A DNA stretch of 64,000 nucleotides from Acidiferrum sp963764675 (GCA_963764675.1 CAVXTQ010000006.1:620001-684000); one strand, 5' to 3'. Positions 56,019-64,000 are shown, counted from the first letter of the stretch. The notes: generated from the letters alone by a model not told the origin. A program made the numbers and translations.

Positions 56019-58208
56019 TTAGTCGCCGGCGACGGCTTCGGTGGCCTTTTCGGCGGCGTGTCCATTGCCGTTTGAATGACCGTTGCCATTGCCATTGGCC
56101 GGGGCAATGTTTACGGGCTTGCCCGCATTGGCGAAATTGGCTGGGACGGCTCTGGCGATGTCGGAAACCGTGCCGATCTGGACTACCGTAGGCTGGGGCT
56201 TCTTGAGGACCAGCTCTTCATAGATGGCGCGAACCTTGGCCTGCTCTTCAAAGGCCTTCTTGCGGCGGGCGCGGTCTTCTTCGGAGGCGGTCTGGGGGAT
56301 GTCGTGCTCAAGATGGCGGACGCGCGCGGCGTCATTAGCGTCAATGTTCAGCGAATGCTCGAAGCTCTGGAGATTGACGCTCTTGCCTTTAGCGTAGATT
56401 TCGTGTTTGCCGTGGTTCTTGTACCACTCGGCGACGGTCGCGTTCTTGTGCATGTTCTCGATGATCTGACGCCAACCGACACCGGTGTTGTAGGCGCAGA
56501 AGGAGATTTCGCCCTGCTGAGTGGCGTACGGAATGATGCACATTTCGGTGCGGCGGAAGTCGTAGTTGAACAGATCCTGGAACCACATGCCGGCAATGAA
56601 GAGGAAGTTCCAGGGGTCCTGGCGGCGCTTCATGGCGTCGTCAATCTTGCGATCAGGTGAAGTGCGGCCGTACTTTACCGTGGATTTCTTGGTGAGCGCC
56701 CAGGTCTTGTCGAACTTTTTGAAGAGCGCGCCGAGGGTAAGACCCTTTGGACCCTGGAAGGGCTTGTAGTTCTTCAACAGGGCCATGGCCATCATGAAGT
56801 TCGAGAAGTTCTTGCCCCGGGCCGCGTCGGTGATGGCGGTGACGTCCTTGGTGAGCTGGACGGCATCGAGGAAGCGGGGAACGGGCGCCCATTCCTTGGT
56901 CTCTTTGTTGATCATCATCGCGGTGCCGACGCCGCAATTGGGGTGGCAACCGCAGGACAGCGAACCCCACTGGGATTCGTTGCCCTTGACCATGTCGGCG
57001 AAGCCGGCAAAGGTGCTGATGAAGGAGATAGGGAACCAGTCGCGCGTGGGCTCGACCTTGCCGACCTGCGCGCTCACGTCCTTGGCGAGATGTGAAAGGG
57101 TGTAACGCTGGCGGAGGCGGCGTTCCGGAGTGATGTCTTCGTCGCGGCCGGTAAACGAGACCGGCTGGAAACTGACGAAGGCGATTTTCTTGGGGTTCTC
57201 CATCGCGAACTTGACGACGCTGCCGACCTGGTCGTTGTTGACGTTGTTAACGATGGTAACGACGAGGACGATTTCGATGCCGGCTTCGTGCATGTTCTCG
57301 ATGGCGCGAAGCTTGACGTCGAACAGGTTGCCGATCTGGCGGTGGCTGTTGGCGTCGTTGCCGATGCCGTCGAACTGCAAGTAGGCGTAGCGCATGCCCG
57401 CATCGAAGGCCTTCTTGCTGAATTCCTTGCTCTTGGCGAATTCGATGCCGTTGGTGGCAGCTTGCACGCTGTTGTAGCCGATCTTGCGGGCGTAGGCGAC
57501 GGCGTCGAGGAAGAGCGGGCTCATGGTGGGCTCGCCGCCGGAGAACTGCACCGACATCTGGCGGCGCGGCTTGATCTTGAGGGCGTTGTCTAAGATTTCT
57601 TTAACTTCGTCCCAACCGAGCTCGTGGACGTAGCCCACCTGGTTGGCGTCCATGAAGCAGGGATCGCACATCATGTTGCAGCGGTTGGTGAGGTCCACGG
57701 TGAGCACGGAGCCGCGGCCGTAGCGAACGGTGCTGGAGCCGTGCTTGTGGAGATCTTCGTCGTTGTGGGCCGGAATGTCGCGGCCGGGGAACTGCTTCTC
57801 GATCCAGTCAAGAAACTTGGCGTCGACGGCCATCAAGTCTTCGTAGTGGCCGTGAATAGGGCAATCCTTGACCATCCAGATTTGGCCATCGCGTTCGATG
57901 ATCTGGGCCTTAATCTCGCCGACCTTCTCGTGCATGAGGTCGCGCCAATCTTTTTTGCCGGCGATGATGGATTCGCGCGCTTCTTTGACGCACGCGGGGC
58001 AGAGAGAGTCCGTCTGCCGGGGAAAGCCGAGCGTCGGCTTGGTCTTTTCCCAAGATTTCAGAAGAGGCTTATCGGACCACTGCGGAGTAACGGAAGGGTT
58101 CGGATTGCGCTTGTTGAAGTATTGGATGGTGTTGAACGTAGCCGCCGCGCTCTTGCAAAGAACCCAATCGACGGTCCTCAAAATCTGCGTGCCTACTTGA
58201 TTCGGCAT
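56019..58208 (-). CDS. radical SAM protein of the tetraether-lipid-synthase (Tes/MJ0619-like) type
   Basis: The product has 729 residues. An N-terminal Cys motif region (SLCPAC at 69-73 and DCPIHGHYEDL near 115) precedes the radical SAM core with C-x3-C-x2-C as CNMMCDPC (177-184) and FSGGEP. This pairing of a CPxC-type N-terminal part with the core is the layout of the family that couples lipid tails in archaeal tetraether synthesis and of its bacterial homologs. Further Cys (LSCGCHPNCGVG) may hold auxiliary clusters. The C-terminal 40 residues are Gly/Asn-rich. The start has GGAGGG ten bases upstream, and a strong terminator follows, so it is monocistronic. Many Acidobacteriota make membrane-spanning lipids, so the role is plausible but inferred. 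Confidence 0.8.
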   Translation of the reverse strand: MPNQVGTQILRTVDWVLCKSAAATFNTIQYFNKRNPNPSVTPQWSDKPLLKSWEKTKPTLGFPRQTDSLCPACVKEARESIIAGKKDWRDLMHEKVGEIKAQIIERDGQIWMVKDCPIHGHYEDLMAVDAKFLDWIEKQFPGRDIPAHNDEDLHKHGSSTVRYGRGSVLTVDLTNRCNMMCDPCFMDANQVGYVHELGWDEVKEILDNALKIKPRRQMSVQFSGGEPTMSPLFLDAVAYARKIGYNSVQAATNGIEFAKSKEFSKKAFDAGMRYAYLQFDGIGNDANSHRQIGNLFDVKLRAIENMHEAGIEIVLVVTIVNNVNNDQVGSVVKFAMENPKKIAFVSFQPVSFTGRDEDITPERRLRQRYTLSHLAKDVSAQVGKVEPTRDWFPISFISTFAGFADMVKGNESQWGSLSCGCHPNCGVGTAMMINKETKEWAPVPRFLDAVQLTKDVTAITDAARGKNFSNFMMAMALLKNYKPFQGPKGLTLGALFKKFDKTWALTKKSTVKYGRTSPDRKIDDAMKRRQDPWNFLFIAGMWFQDLFNYDFRRTEMCIIPYATQQGEISFCAYNTGVGWRQIIENMHKNATVAEWYKNHGKHEIYAKGKSVNLQSFEHSLNIDANDAARVRHLEHDIPQTASEEDRARRKKAFEEQAKVRAIYEELVLKKPQPTVVQIGTVSDIARAVPANFANAGKPVNIAPANGNGNGHSNGNGHAAEKATEAVAGD

Positions 58209-58330
58209 AAAACTCTACCCTCCGCTCAGAAAATGCGTGCCAGTTTGGCGTGCTAACTTGGCCCACGAATTGGATGCAGCCCGAGTACTTGTTGGAACCA
58301 GCCTAATGGATCCCCCGGCTGATAAATCAC

Positions 58331-58450
58331 CGTACCACGTCACATAGGTACGTCCAATAAGTCTTTGAACTCGTACAGTTTGAGGGTTACCGGGGCAGGA
58401 TGCTAGGGGGTTGCGGCGAACGGTCAAAATGGGGGGTCGAACGGTCAAAT
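58331..58450 (-). promoter_or_regulatory. regulatory region upstream of the radical SAM gene: two palindromes and a 12-bp direct repeat
   Basis: CGTACC and GGTACG at 58331-58352 are 10 bp apart. AACT-CGTAC-AGTT lies at 58369-58381. CGAACGGTCAAA occurs twice at 58418-58429 and 58439-58450, exactly 21 bp apart, two helical turns. All lie in the 402-bp gap between this gene and the next, where I see no coding region. Promoter elements could not be fixed. Confidence 0.5.
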
Positions 58451-58573
58451 CCGGCACTTGGGAGGCTGGTTTGGGGGGCCACGGAGGGAGTTACTTGTAG
58501 GCCATTTTGGGTTGGAATTCGGGGGATGGAGCGGCTTCTTGGAGACGATTCGCCGGGCACGCTCCACTGTAGG

Positions 58574-58593
58574 CGCCGGGCTTCAGCCCGGCG
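58574..58593. repeat. intergenic palindrome CGCCGGGC-TTCA-GCCCGGCG
   Basis: Perfect 8-bp arms with a 4-base loop, 18 bp after the stop of the 358-residue gene. There is no T-run. It probably ends or stabilises that transcript. Confidence 0.7.
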
Positions 58594-58610
58594 AATCGCG
58601 CGACGGGAAA

Positions 58611-59687
58611 CTACTCGTTCAAAACGGGACGCAGGACCGCACTGACAAAATGGGCGAAGTGCGACGCGCCGTCATCGAGCTGGAGCCAGCGTACGACGCA
58701 ATGATCCGCCAGATATTTTGAGACGCGGGATTCCGCAATTCCCAAATGATGCGCAAGCTGCGGCTTGATGGAATCGGCGCCGCGACGGCTTGCGCCACCG
58801 CGCAGCAGATTTGGAATCGCGATGCGCAGCGTTTGGCAGGCTTCGACGTAGTAGTAGCTCGTCAAATCGGAATCGGTGAGAAGAAACACTCCGGGGCCGG
58901 CGGGTGCAATGCCCGCGTCGTCGAGCTTCACTGGCGCACAAGTCAGCAGGCGGCGGAACTGCATCTCCAAGAGCGAAAGCCGAGAGGAAAGACCGGGGTC
59001 ACCATACCGGCCGCGAAGAGCGATGCCACCGGCGTCCGCCAGGGGTTCCACAGGGAGACGCGGCAAGGCAGTGGGCTCGGTTGTTCTGGCGAACGGAGGT
59101 TCTGGAGATTCGTCCATCGTGGGTTCCGCAGCTTGCCGCCGCACGGAAGATGGCTCTGCCTGGTGCGTTGCAGGCGCGCCGGCTTCCCTAGCGGGACCCT
59201 TGCGACGATTGCGCCCCCCGCGGCGGCCGCGGCGCCGACGCCCGGCTTCCGTTGCTGGCTTGCCCGGTGATGAGGACTCGGCGGGTGCTTCGTGTTCCGT
59301 TTCGGATTCTGGCCCGGCGATGGCTTCAAAGACGGCGGCATTTTGTTCAAAGGGCAGGCCAGCCTCGGGAGCAGGCATCGGAGGCTGCGCGACGGAAAGG
59401 CTCTCGGACGCGGAATCGGATGGTGTAACCGACGCAGGTTCGGCCCCGAGCCGGACTGCGGCTTCCTGAGCCTTGATCTTCCAATCCGCGCGGCGAAAAC
59501 GTTCGGCAGCTACCGAATACCATTTTGCGGCGTCGGCATTCTGGCCGGAGGTCTCGAAGTAGCGCGCGAGCTCAAACGCGACCATAGCGTCGCGCGTCTT
59601 CTCGTATAGATTGGAGAGTTGCGCTGCTGGGTCCTTGCTGGTGCGAGCGCGGCGAATCCGCGCGGTGATTTGTTTCCAGTCCGCCAT
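58611..59687 (-). CDS. unknown protein: helical N-terminus, disordered basic middle, degenerate GIY-YIG-like C-terminus
   Basis: The product has 358 residues. Residues 1-80 look TPR-like (ELARYFETSGQNADAAKWY). Residues 85-230 are low complexity with a basic patch (GRRRRGRRGGRNRRKG). The last 120 residues run PGVFLLTDSD, YYYVEACQTLRIAI and HHLGIAESRVSKYLAD, ending VRWLQLDDGASHFAHF and LRPVLNE. This resembles the GIY-YIG nuclease pattern GVYLL...YVGKT...VRWLE...E-H-F...LRPxxN with key residues changed (GVF, YVE). I do not recognise the family; a nucleic-acid role is only suggested. Confidence 0.6.
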   Translation of the reverse strand: MADWKQITARIRRARTSKDPAAQLSNLYEKTRDAMVAFELARYFETSGQNADAAKWYSVAAERFRRADWKIKAQEAAVRLGAEPASVTPSDSASESLSVAQPPMPAPEAGLPFEQNAAVFEAIAGPESETEHEAPAESSSPGKPATEAGRRRRGRRGGRNRRKGPAREAGAPATHQAEPSSVRRQAAEPTMDESPEPPFARTTEPTALPRLPVEPLADAGGIALRGRYGDPGLSSRLSLLEMQFRRLLTCAPVKLDDAGIAPAGPGVFLLTDSDLTSYYYVEACQTLRIAIPNLLRGGASRRGADSIKPQLAHHLGIAESRVSKYLADHCVVRWLQLDDGASHFAHFVSAVLRPVLNE

Positions 59688-59913
59688 AGGAAATGCTGCG
59701 TCAGCATTGTAACAGCGGTGGCGTCTGGCTACCAGCGCGGGAGGCGAGTAGCGCCACGCTGGCGGGCAAAGGGAACTCTTACGTCATACCTCGCTTTTAC
59801 GCATTGACGGTTGATACGCGGGTCAGTATTCTTGGCTCCAGCCCTCTTGGAGACGCAATGCCGCGCTTGCGCGACCTCTTACGGATAGCTCCGCCGTATT
59901 ACTGTCATTTAGT

Positions 59914-60543
59914 TTGCTCCATAGCTCCATCTCTGCAGCAGCAGCGGTGGGATTCGGCACCGTTGTGTCCGCCGACCGAGCGCACGTGGGCAGAGCGGCT
60001 GCGTCCGTAGGCACGACGATCTTCACTGGAGATAGTCTCGACACCGAGCAACTTGGCAGCCTGCAGGTGCGCGCGGGTGCGGCGCGTTTGCTGCTTTCTG
60101 GATCAAGCCGCGTGACCTGGGGCGCAGAAGAAAGCATTCCGGCGGCAACGCTCACTGCGGGCACCGCAACCTTCTCAACGGCGAATTCAAAAGCGTTCGC
60201 CCTGCGCGTCGCTACCGCGGTCATTCGCCCGAAGGGCGAAGAACCGACAATCGGAAGCGTAGCGGTGCTGAACCCGAAAGAGTTGACCATACATTGCACG
60301 CGTGGAGCACTGACGCTAACGGTGATCGACGACACCCTGGAAATTCCGGAAGGCACGGCCTACCACATCATTCTCGATCCGGGTCCCGAGCCTTTGCCGA
60401 CCGACAATCCGAAAGCGTGGAACGGAAATCAGCGGCCGAAAAAGAGCGGAAGAAACCGTTTTATCTTTTTCTTGATCTTCTTTGGCGCGGGCGTGACCGC
60501 TTTCGCGATCTACAAAGCGATGGAAAGCCCTGATCGGCCGTAG
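59914..60543 (+). CDS. FecR-like membrane-anchored protein with uncertain start
   Basis: From a TTG at 59914 the product is 209 residues. The body has SVGTTIFTGDSLDTEQLGSL in overlapping parts, RLLLSGSSRVTWG and VLNPKELTIHCTRGALTLTV, as in small FecR-type beta-domains. A C-terminal membrane helix reads FIFFLIFFGAGVTAFAIY. No ATG or GTG opens this frame. An ATG at 59858 in another frame (MPRLRDLL) would join it with a one-base shift near 59880, giving a better signal-like start. The role is unknown. Confidence 0.6.
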   Translation: MLHSSISAAAAVGFGTVVSADRAHVGRAAASVGTTIFTGDSLDTEQLGSLQVRAGAARLLLSGSSRVTWGAEESIPAATLTAGTATFSTANSKAFALRVATAVIRPKGEEPTIGSVAVLNPKELTIHCTRGALTLTVIDDTLEIPEGTAYHIILDPGPEPLPTDNPKAWNGNQRPKKSGRNRFIFFLIFFGAGVTAFAIYKAMESPDRP

Positions 60544-60584
60544 AAAGTTTCACTCTCACTCACCTTTGGTTTGCCTTACTTTCC

Positions 60585-60962
60585 TTACACGGCCGCGATT
60601 ACTTCGATTTCCACTAGTGCGTCTTGGGGGAGACGCGCGACCTGGACCGTCGAGCGTGCAGGCGGGGCGGCGGTAAAATAGCGGCCGTAAACTTCGTTCA
60701 TCGCCGGAAATTCGTTCATGTCCTTCAAGAAAACGGTGGTTTTGACGACGTGATGAAGGTTGGAGGCCGCGGCCTCTAGAATTCCCTTCACGTTTTCGAG
60801 GACGCGCTCGGTCTGCTGGCGAATGTCGCTGCCGGTCATCTCGCCGGTCTTGGGATCGAGCGCAACTTGGCCGGACAAGAATAAAAATCCATTGGCCTTG
60901 ATGGCTTGAGAATACGGGCCGATTGGTTTGGGGCCGCGGTCGGTGGTGACGACTTCCTTCAT
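60585..60962 (-). CDS. ridA: RidA-family reactive enamine/imine deaminase
   Basis: The product has 125 residues. GPYSQAIKANGFLFLSGQ in overlapping parts, KTTVFLKDMNEF and the substrate-binding Arg in PPARSTVQVARLP are the RidA marks. It hydrolyses 2-aminoacrylate and similar enamines from PLP enzymes. Its ATG overlaps the stop of the upstream peptidase-like gene (ATGA), so the two are coupled. Confidence 0.95.
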   Translation of the reverse strand: MKEVVTTDRGPKPIGPYSQAIKANGFLFLSGQVALDPKTGEMTGSDIRQQTERVLENVKGILEAAASNLHHVVKTTVFLKDMNEFPAMNEVYGRYFTAAPPARSTVQVARLPQDALVEIEVIAAV

Positions 60963-62473
60963 GGGGTGGTCTCCTTTGTATTTGTGGCGATCGCGCCGGC
61001 GATGTCCTCATAGCGGGCCCGGAAATCGTCGGGCACGCCGGGACGCTTCATCCAGCGGCGAACAAATTCTGCGACATTTTGATGTGTTTCCTGGTCGAAC
61101 GCGGCGATGAGGTCGTCGAGGTCGAAGCCTCCGCGCCGGCGCGCATACAACATGTGGCTTAGCGCTTTGTTGAATGTGTCTTGACCGTAGCGGTCCTGCA
61201 AGCCGTAAAAAAATAAAAGACTCTTGGCGCGCATGACGGCATCGTTTTCGGGCTTTCTTGCCTCGCTATGAACTGGAACCAGGCTGAGGCCACGGCGAAT
61301 CGTTTCGGTGCGGACTTCAGGTCCTTGTACGGCTTCGCGCCCTAGGGATGCGGCAAATGCCGGTAACGCCGAAAGCGGCGGGTCTTGCTCGAAGAAGCCG
61401 GGGTTCTGGCCGTAGCCGAGCCAACTGGAAGCCAACGCAGGACCGGCGGCAGCCGCGACTTCCCGCGCGCCCGCGTCGAGATCAACCATGACGCTATCGA
61501 GTGAAGCCATCTGCGCGGATAGTTTTTCACCGCTTTCCAAAATGAATTTTGAATAATTGGAACCGGTGCTCGTGAAGCAGCCTGCCGTTACGGGACACTC
61601 AACGACCCAGAGTTGATGAGACTCTTCGCTACGGCTTCCGAACATCGTGTTGTACGCGGCAACGGACTTGACGAGCGAGTCGGCAGTTTGGCGGAAGTCG
61701 GCGGCGTCTTCCTGCGAACGCGTCCAGAGATTGATGGTTTCGGGCCCGCCGGTGAGGCGCGTCGCACGGAAACGCCCCGCGATGACGAATGGATATCCGT
61801 CGTTGGGCTGCTGGACGGAACGGATGATTTGTTCTCCCTTGCCGCGAGACGCTTTGGATTGGCGCCCGCTTGCGTGAACGAGAAAGCCTTCGGGCACTCG
61901 CAAGGTCAAGAGCCAACTCTTCGGCGGCACGCCACCCGTGGCAAACGCGCCGCGAGCGGGAAGCAACTGCGGGCTCCAACCTTCGGCGGGAAGATAAAAC
62001 GCGTCCGGCGCAAAGCTCAGGCCGCCGTCCGCGGCATTGGCGGGCTGAAATTCCACCGAGAGATGCAAAGTGTGCGTGGTGGGTACGGTCCAAGGCTGCG
62101 GAAAGGTAAGTTGCACGTTGCGCGAGTTCGCCGCCGATGCTTCAAGTGTCACGGCTTGCGCGTCCCACTCGGCGTGGGGATCGGCAAAATGAAATATGCG
62201 GCGGCCCGGCAGGCGAAGTTCTAGCAAGGACAGCGGCTGGTTGCCGGTATTGCGAAGCCGGTAGTCCGCCTCGACGCGAATACTGGGTTGCGGATCGCCA
62301 ACGAAGTGAACGCGAATTTCCTGTTTCTCGATGGTGTAGCCCGGACCGAACGCCGCCGTGCAGGCCGCCGCCCAATATCCCGCGGAGATGAGCGCGAGAA
62401 ACAGGAACAAGCGAGACTGTTTGCTTGGTGCCAAGACGCCTTCGATTGTAGCTAGGGACCAGGGCTGAGGCAA
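60959..62473 (-). CDS. secreted M1-like peptidase-fold protein lacking the zinc motif
   Basis: The product has 504 residues. The N-terminus contains FLFLALISAGYWAAAC, which could be a signal peptide or lipobox. The N-terminal beta-domain resembles M1 aminopeptidases (DYRLRNTGNQPLSLLELRLPG in overlapping parts). Where M1 enzymes have HExxH...E, this protein reads GPALASSWLGYGQNP and PAFAASLGREA, so zinc ligands are absent. It is therefore probably non-catalytic. The C-terminal helical part (YGQDTFNKALSHML) is conserved in style. It overlaps ridA by four bases. Confidence 0.72.
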   Translation of the reverse strand: MPQPWSLATIEGVLAPSKQSRLFLFLALISAGYWAAACTAAFGPGYTIEKQEIRVHFVGDPQPSIRVEADYRLRNTGNQPLSLLELRLPGRRIFHFADPHAEWDAQAVTLEASAANSRNVQLTFPQPWTVPTTHTLHLSVEFQPANAADGGLSFAPDAFYLPAEGWSPQLLPARGAFATGGVPPKSWLLTLRVPEGFLVHASGRQSKASRGKGEQIIRSVQQPNDGYPFVIAGRFRATRLTGGPETINLWTRSQEDAADFRQTADSLVKSVAAYNTMFGSRSEESHQLWVVECPVTAGCFTSTGSNYSKFILESGEKLSAQMASLDSVMVDLDAGAREVAAAAGPALASSWLGYGQNPGFFEQDPPLSALPAFAASLGREAVQGPEVRTETIRRGLSLVPVHSEARKPENDAVMRAKSLLFFYGLQDRYGQDTFNKALSHMLYARRRGGFDLDDLIAAFDQETHQNVAEFVRRWMKRPGVPDDFRARYEDIAGAIATNTKETTP

Positions 62474-62520
62474 AAAGAGCGTGCGCGGATTGCTTAGCCC
62501 AGCAAGAGCAAATTGAACGC

Positions 62521-63129
62521 TCAGCGCGGCTTGCGGCCGCGGACACGCACGAAATCGGTATGCGCGTGGGCACGCGCTGCTTCGCGCGAAGCTGCTTCTT
62601 TGTCGGCTTGCGTATTGGTCATTCCCTCATCAATTTTTTCGAGGATCTGGCGTTCCGTGAGACCGGTGTTTTTCAGACGGCCGATTTCCGCGGTGTCCAT
62701 GGTCGGAAGGTCTTTTAGATGGCGTTGCAGAACCAGCTGGACCGTCGGGTCCGACAGCCCGATCAGTCGCAACATAACCGCATCGCCGCTGATCGCATCG
62801 AGTTTATTGGCCTTGGCAAAATCCAGAATCTGGGAGTCCGCATACCGTGCCCCTTGCAGACTGATCACAGAATCCGAGCTGTAAAATGGATGTTGGTTCG
62901 CATGTGCAGCCGAGATCAGGGCTATGCACATTTCGTCGCTGACATTGGCCTGCTTAAGTTTCAGGATTTGCACAACCTCGGTGTCCGACGTATTGAGCGC
63001 CTTGAGTTGCTCGGTTCCATCGGACGAAACGCCCGCTTGAATGAGTGGACGGTAATCCGTGAGGGGATGCTGGTGGCATCCCGCCGCGAAGAAGAGGCAC
63101 ACCGCGAAAAGTGCAACGCGAGATCTCAT
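62521..63129 (-). CDS. hypothetical lipoprotein
   Basis: From the ATG at 63129 the product is 202 residues: RSRVALFAVCLFFAAGC gives a lipobox (FAAGC) at about residue 18, so it is probably lipidated. The mature part is helical with repeats of the form VVQILKLKQANVSDEM and DPTVQLVLQRHLKD, and a basic C-terminus. I do not recognise the family. It lies between relA/spoT and the M1-like gene on the same strand. Confidence 0.6.
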   Translation of the reverse strand: MRSRVALFAVCLFFAAGCHQHPLTDYRPLIQAGVSSDGTEQLKALNTSDTEVVQILKLKQANVSDEMCIALISAAHANQHPFYSSDSVISLQGARYADSQILDFAKANKLDAISGDAVMLRLIGLSDPTVQLVLQRHLKDLPTMDTAEIGRLKNTGLTERQILEKIDEGMTNTQADKEAASREAARAHAHTDFVRVRGRKPR

Positions 63130-63223
63130 ACGTTTATTGTATTGGCAGACAAACAAGGCGCCGGGGAGTGTGCTTTGGGCGATACCCGACTAAAGGACAG
63201 GTGCGAAAAGGCGAGGTTGGAGG

Positions 63224-64000
63224 CTAGGACTGCGAGACGCGCTCGACGCCGTAAACACCGGAGACTCTGCGGATGCTGGCGAGAATGGCTTCCAGCTGAC
63301 GGCGGTCGTGGATTTCGAGGTTGGCATCAATCTGCGCGTTCAAGCGATCGGGGCGGCTTTCCAAGTTGTGGATGTTACAGCCCGCGCCGCTAATTACCGC
63401 GGTGATATCCGCCAGGAGTCCCGCGCGATCCTTCGCGCGAATGAGCAAATGCACCAGGAAGGTGGTAGTCTCCGCGCCGCCCCACTCGACGGCGATGCGC
63501 CGCTCGGTCTGATAAAGCAGGTTCTGCACGTTGGGACAAGTCCGCGTGTGCACTGCCACGCCGCGGCCGCGCGTGATATAACCGATGATGTCGTCGCCAG
63601 GAATCGGATTGCAGCACTTGGCGCGGTAGACCAGCAGGTCGTCCTGGCCCTTGACGATGAGCGGAGCCTCACCGAAACCCAGCATGCGCTTGACGGTCTT
63701 AACGAGCGTTGGCTTGGAGTCTTCGACTTCCGGCTCGGCCGGCTTTTCGGGCTCGCCGAGAACGCGGGTGAGCACTTGGCGCGCGGAGTACTTCCCGAAG
63801 CCCACCGCCGCGTAGAGATCTTCGAGTTGCGAGAGTCCGTGATCGGAAGCCACTTTGAGCAAATCCGCTTCGGGAATCTTCTTGAGGCTGCGTCCAAACT
63901 GGCGTGCTTCCTTCTCCAATAAGCGTTGGCCCATCTCGGTAGCTTCTTCGCGCTCTTGCACGTTGATCCAATGCCGGATTTTGCTGCGCGCGTGTGAGGA
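63224..64000 (-). CDS. RelA/SpoT-family (p)ppGpp synthetase/hydrolase, C-terminal part (cut by window edge)
   Basis: About 258 residues are visible, with the N-terminal HD, synthetase and TGS parts outside the window. The visible part has RSKIRHWI, the conserved-Cys domain with RAKCCNPIPGDDIIGYITRGRG in overlapping parts, HTRTCPN, and a C-terminal ACT domain (RAKDRAGLLADITAVIS). This is the regulatory half of long RSH enzymes that sense starvation at the ribosome. Confidence 0.95.
   Translation of the reverse strand, partial: SSHARSKIRHWINVQEREEATEMGQRLLEKEARQFGRSLKKIPEADLLKVASDHGLSQLEDLYAAVGFGKYSARQVLTRVLGEPEKPAEPEVEDSKPTLVKTVKRMLGFGEAPLIVKGQDDLLVYRAKCCNPIPGDDIIGYITRGRGVAVHTRTCPNVQNLLYQTERRIAVEWGGAETTTFLVHLLIRAKDRAGLLADITAVISGAGCNIHNLESRPDRLNAQIDANLEIHDRRQLEAILASIRRVSGVYGVERVSQS

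Overview
The window is a 64 kb, GC-rich (roughly 60%), densely coding bacterial chromosome segment. I see no rRNA, tRNA, CRISPR array, transposase, integrase or phage gene. Gene content points to Acidobacteriota, probably class Terriglobia. The pointers are a tricorn-type S41 protease, M28 peptidases and an S9-SUMF1 fusion, LemA with DUF2207, secreted DinB paralogs, DUF2461, DUF2203 and DUF6265 proteins, CstA-YbdD, and a radical SAM protein of the tetraether-lipid-synthase type. The taxonomic call is inference from content, not from a marker gene.

Layout. 1-6.3 kb: comM (cut by the left edge), a TPR/SH3 protein with a gluzincin motif, a DUF1579-like secreted protein, then lemA-DUF2207. 6.3-10.4 kb: two ClC chloride/proton antiporter genes with CBS domains behind a MarR regulator that has a palindromic operator. 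10.5-13.1 kb: secreted glutaminyl cyclase, then a dtd-AlkD-GNAT run. 13.1-23.3 kb: a co-directional peptidase block (fused double M28, mutM, tricorn protease, M16 pair). 23.3-31 kb: metal-dependent cyclase, EVE protein, Rieske ferredoxin, a frameshifted metallo-beta-lactamase, an MFS-SDR-FMO trio and a REC-GGDEF diguanylate cyclase. 31-39 kb: thiC with a coupled broken DUF6265 gene, an aspartic protease-like protein, a MetR-like LysR regulator, an orphan PilT ATPase, a metallophosphoesterase and two secreted DinB proteins. 39-47 kb: DUF255 thioredoxin protein, DUF2203, nadA, moaA with a strongly folded leader, a saccharopine-dehydrogenase-like protein and a methyltransferase. 47-56 kb: serine hydrolase-cstA-ybdD operon, DUF2461, S9-SUMF1 fusion, PNPOx-like protein, a broken LysE exporter and FmdB. 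56-64 kb: the tetraether-synthase-like radical SAM gene with an elaborate upstream region, a protein with a degenerate GIY-YIG-like end, a FecR-like protein, an inactive M1-like peptidase coupled to ridA, a lipoprotein, and relA/spoT (cut by the right edge).

The dominant theme is secreted or periplasmic proteolysis (M28, tricorn S41, M16, S9, serine hydrolase, gluzincins, glutaminyl cyclase), which fits a heterotroph living on protein and peptides. Cofactor genes (thiC, nadA, moaA) are scattered rather than in pathway operons.

Three things stand out. First, a candidate membrane-spanning-lipid synthase sits behind a regulatory region with paired palindromes and a 12-bp direct repeat at exactly 21-bp spacing. 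Second, the moaA leader can fold into three nested perfect stems of 9, 8 and 8 bp ending in a T-rich tract close to the start codon. Third, at least six loci carry coding disruptions. Most are single-base shifts, as assembly or sequencing errors would give, but one looks like a 5-base deletion and one is an in-frame TGA. Families of short GC-rich palindromes also punctuate the gene ends.
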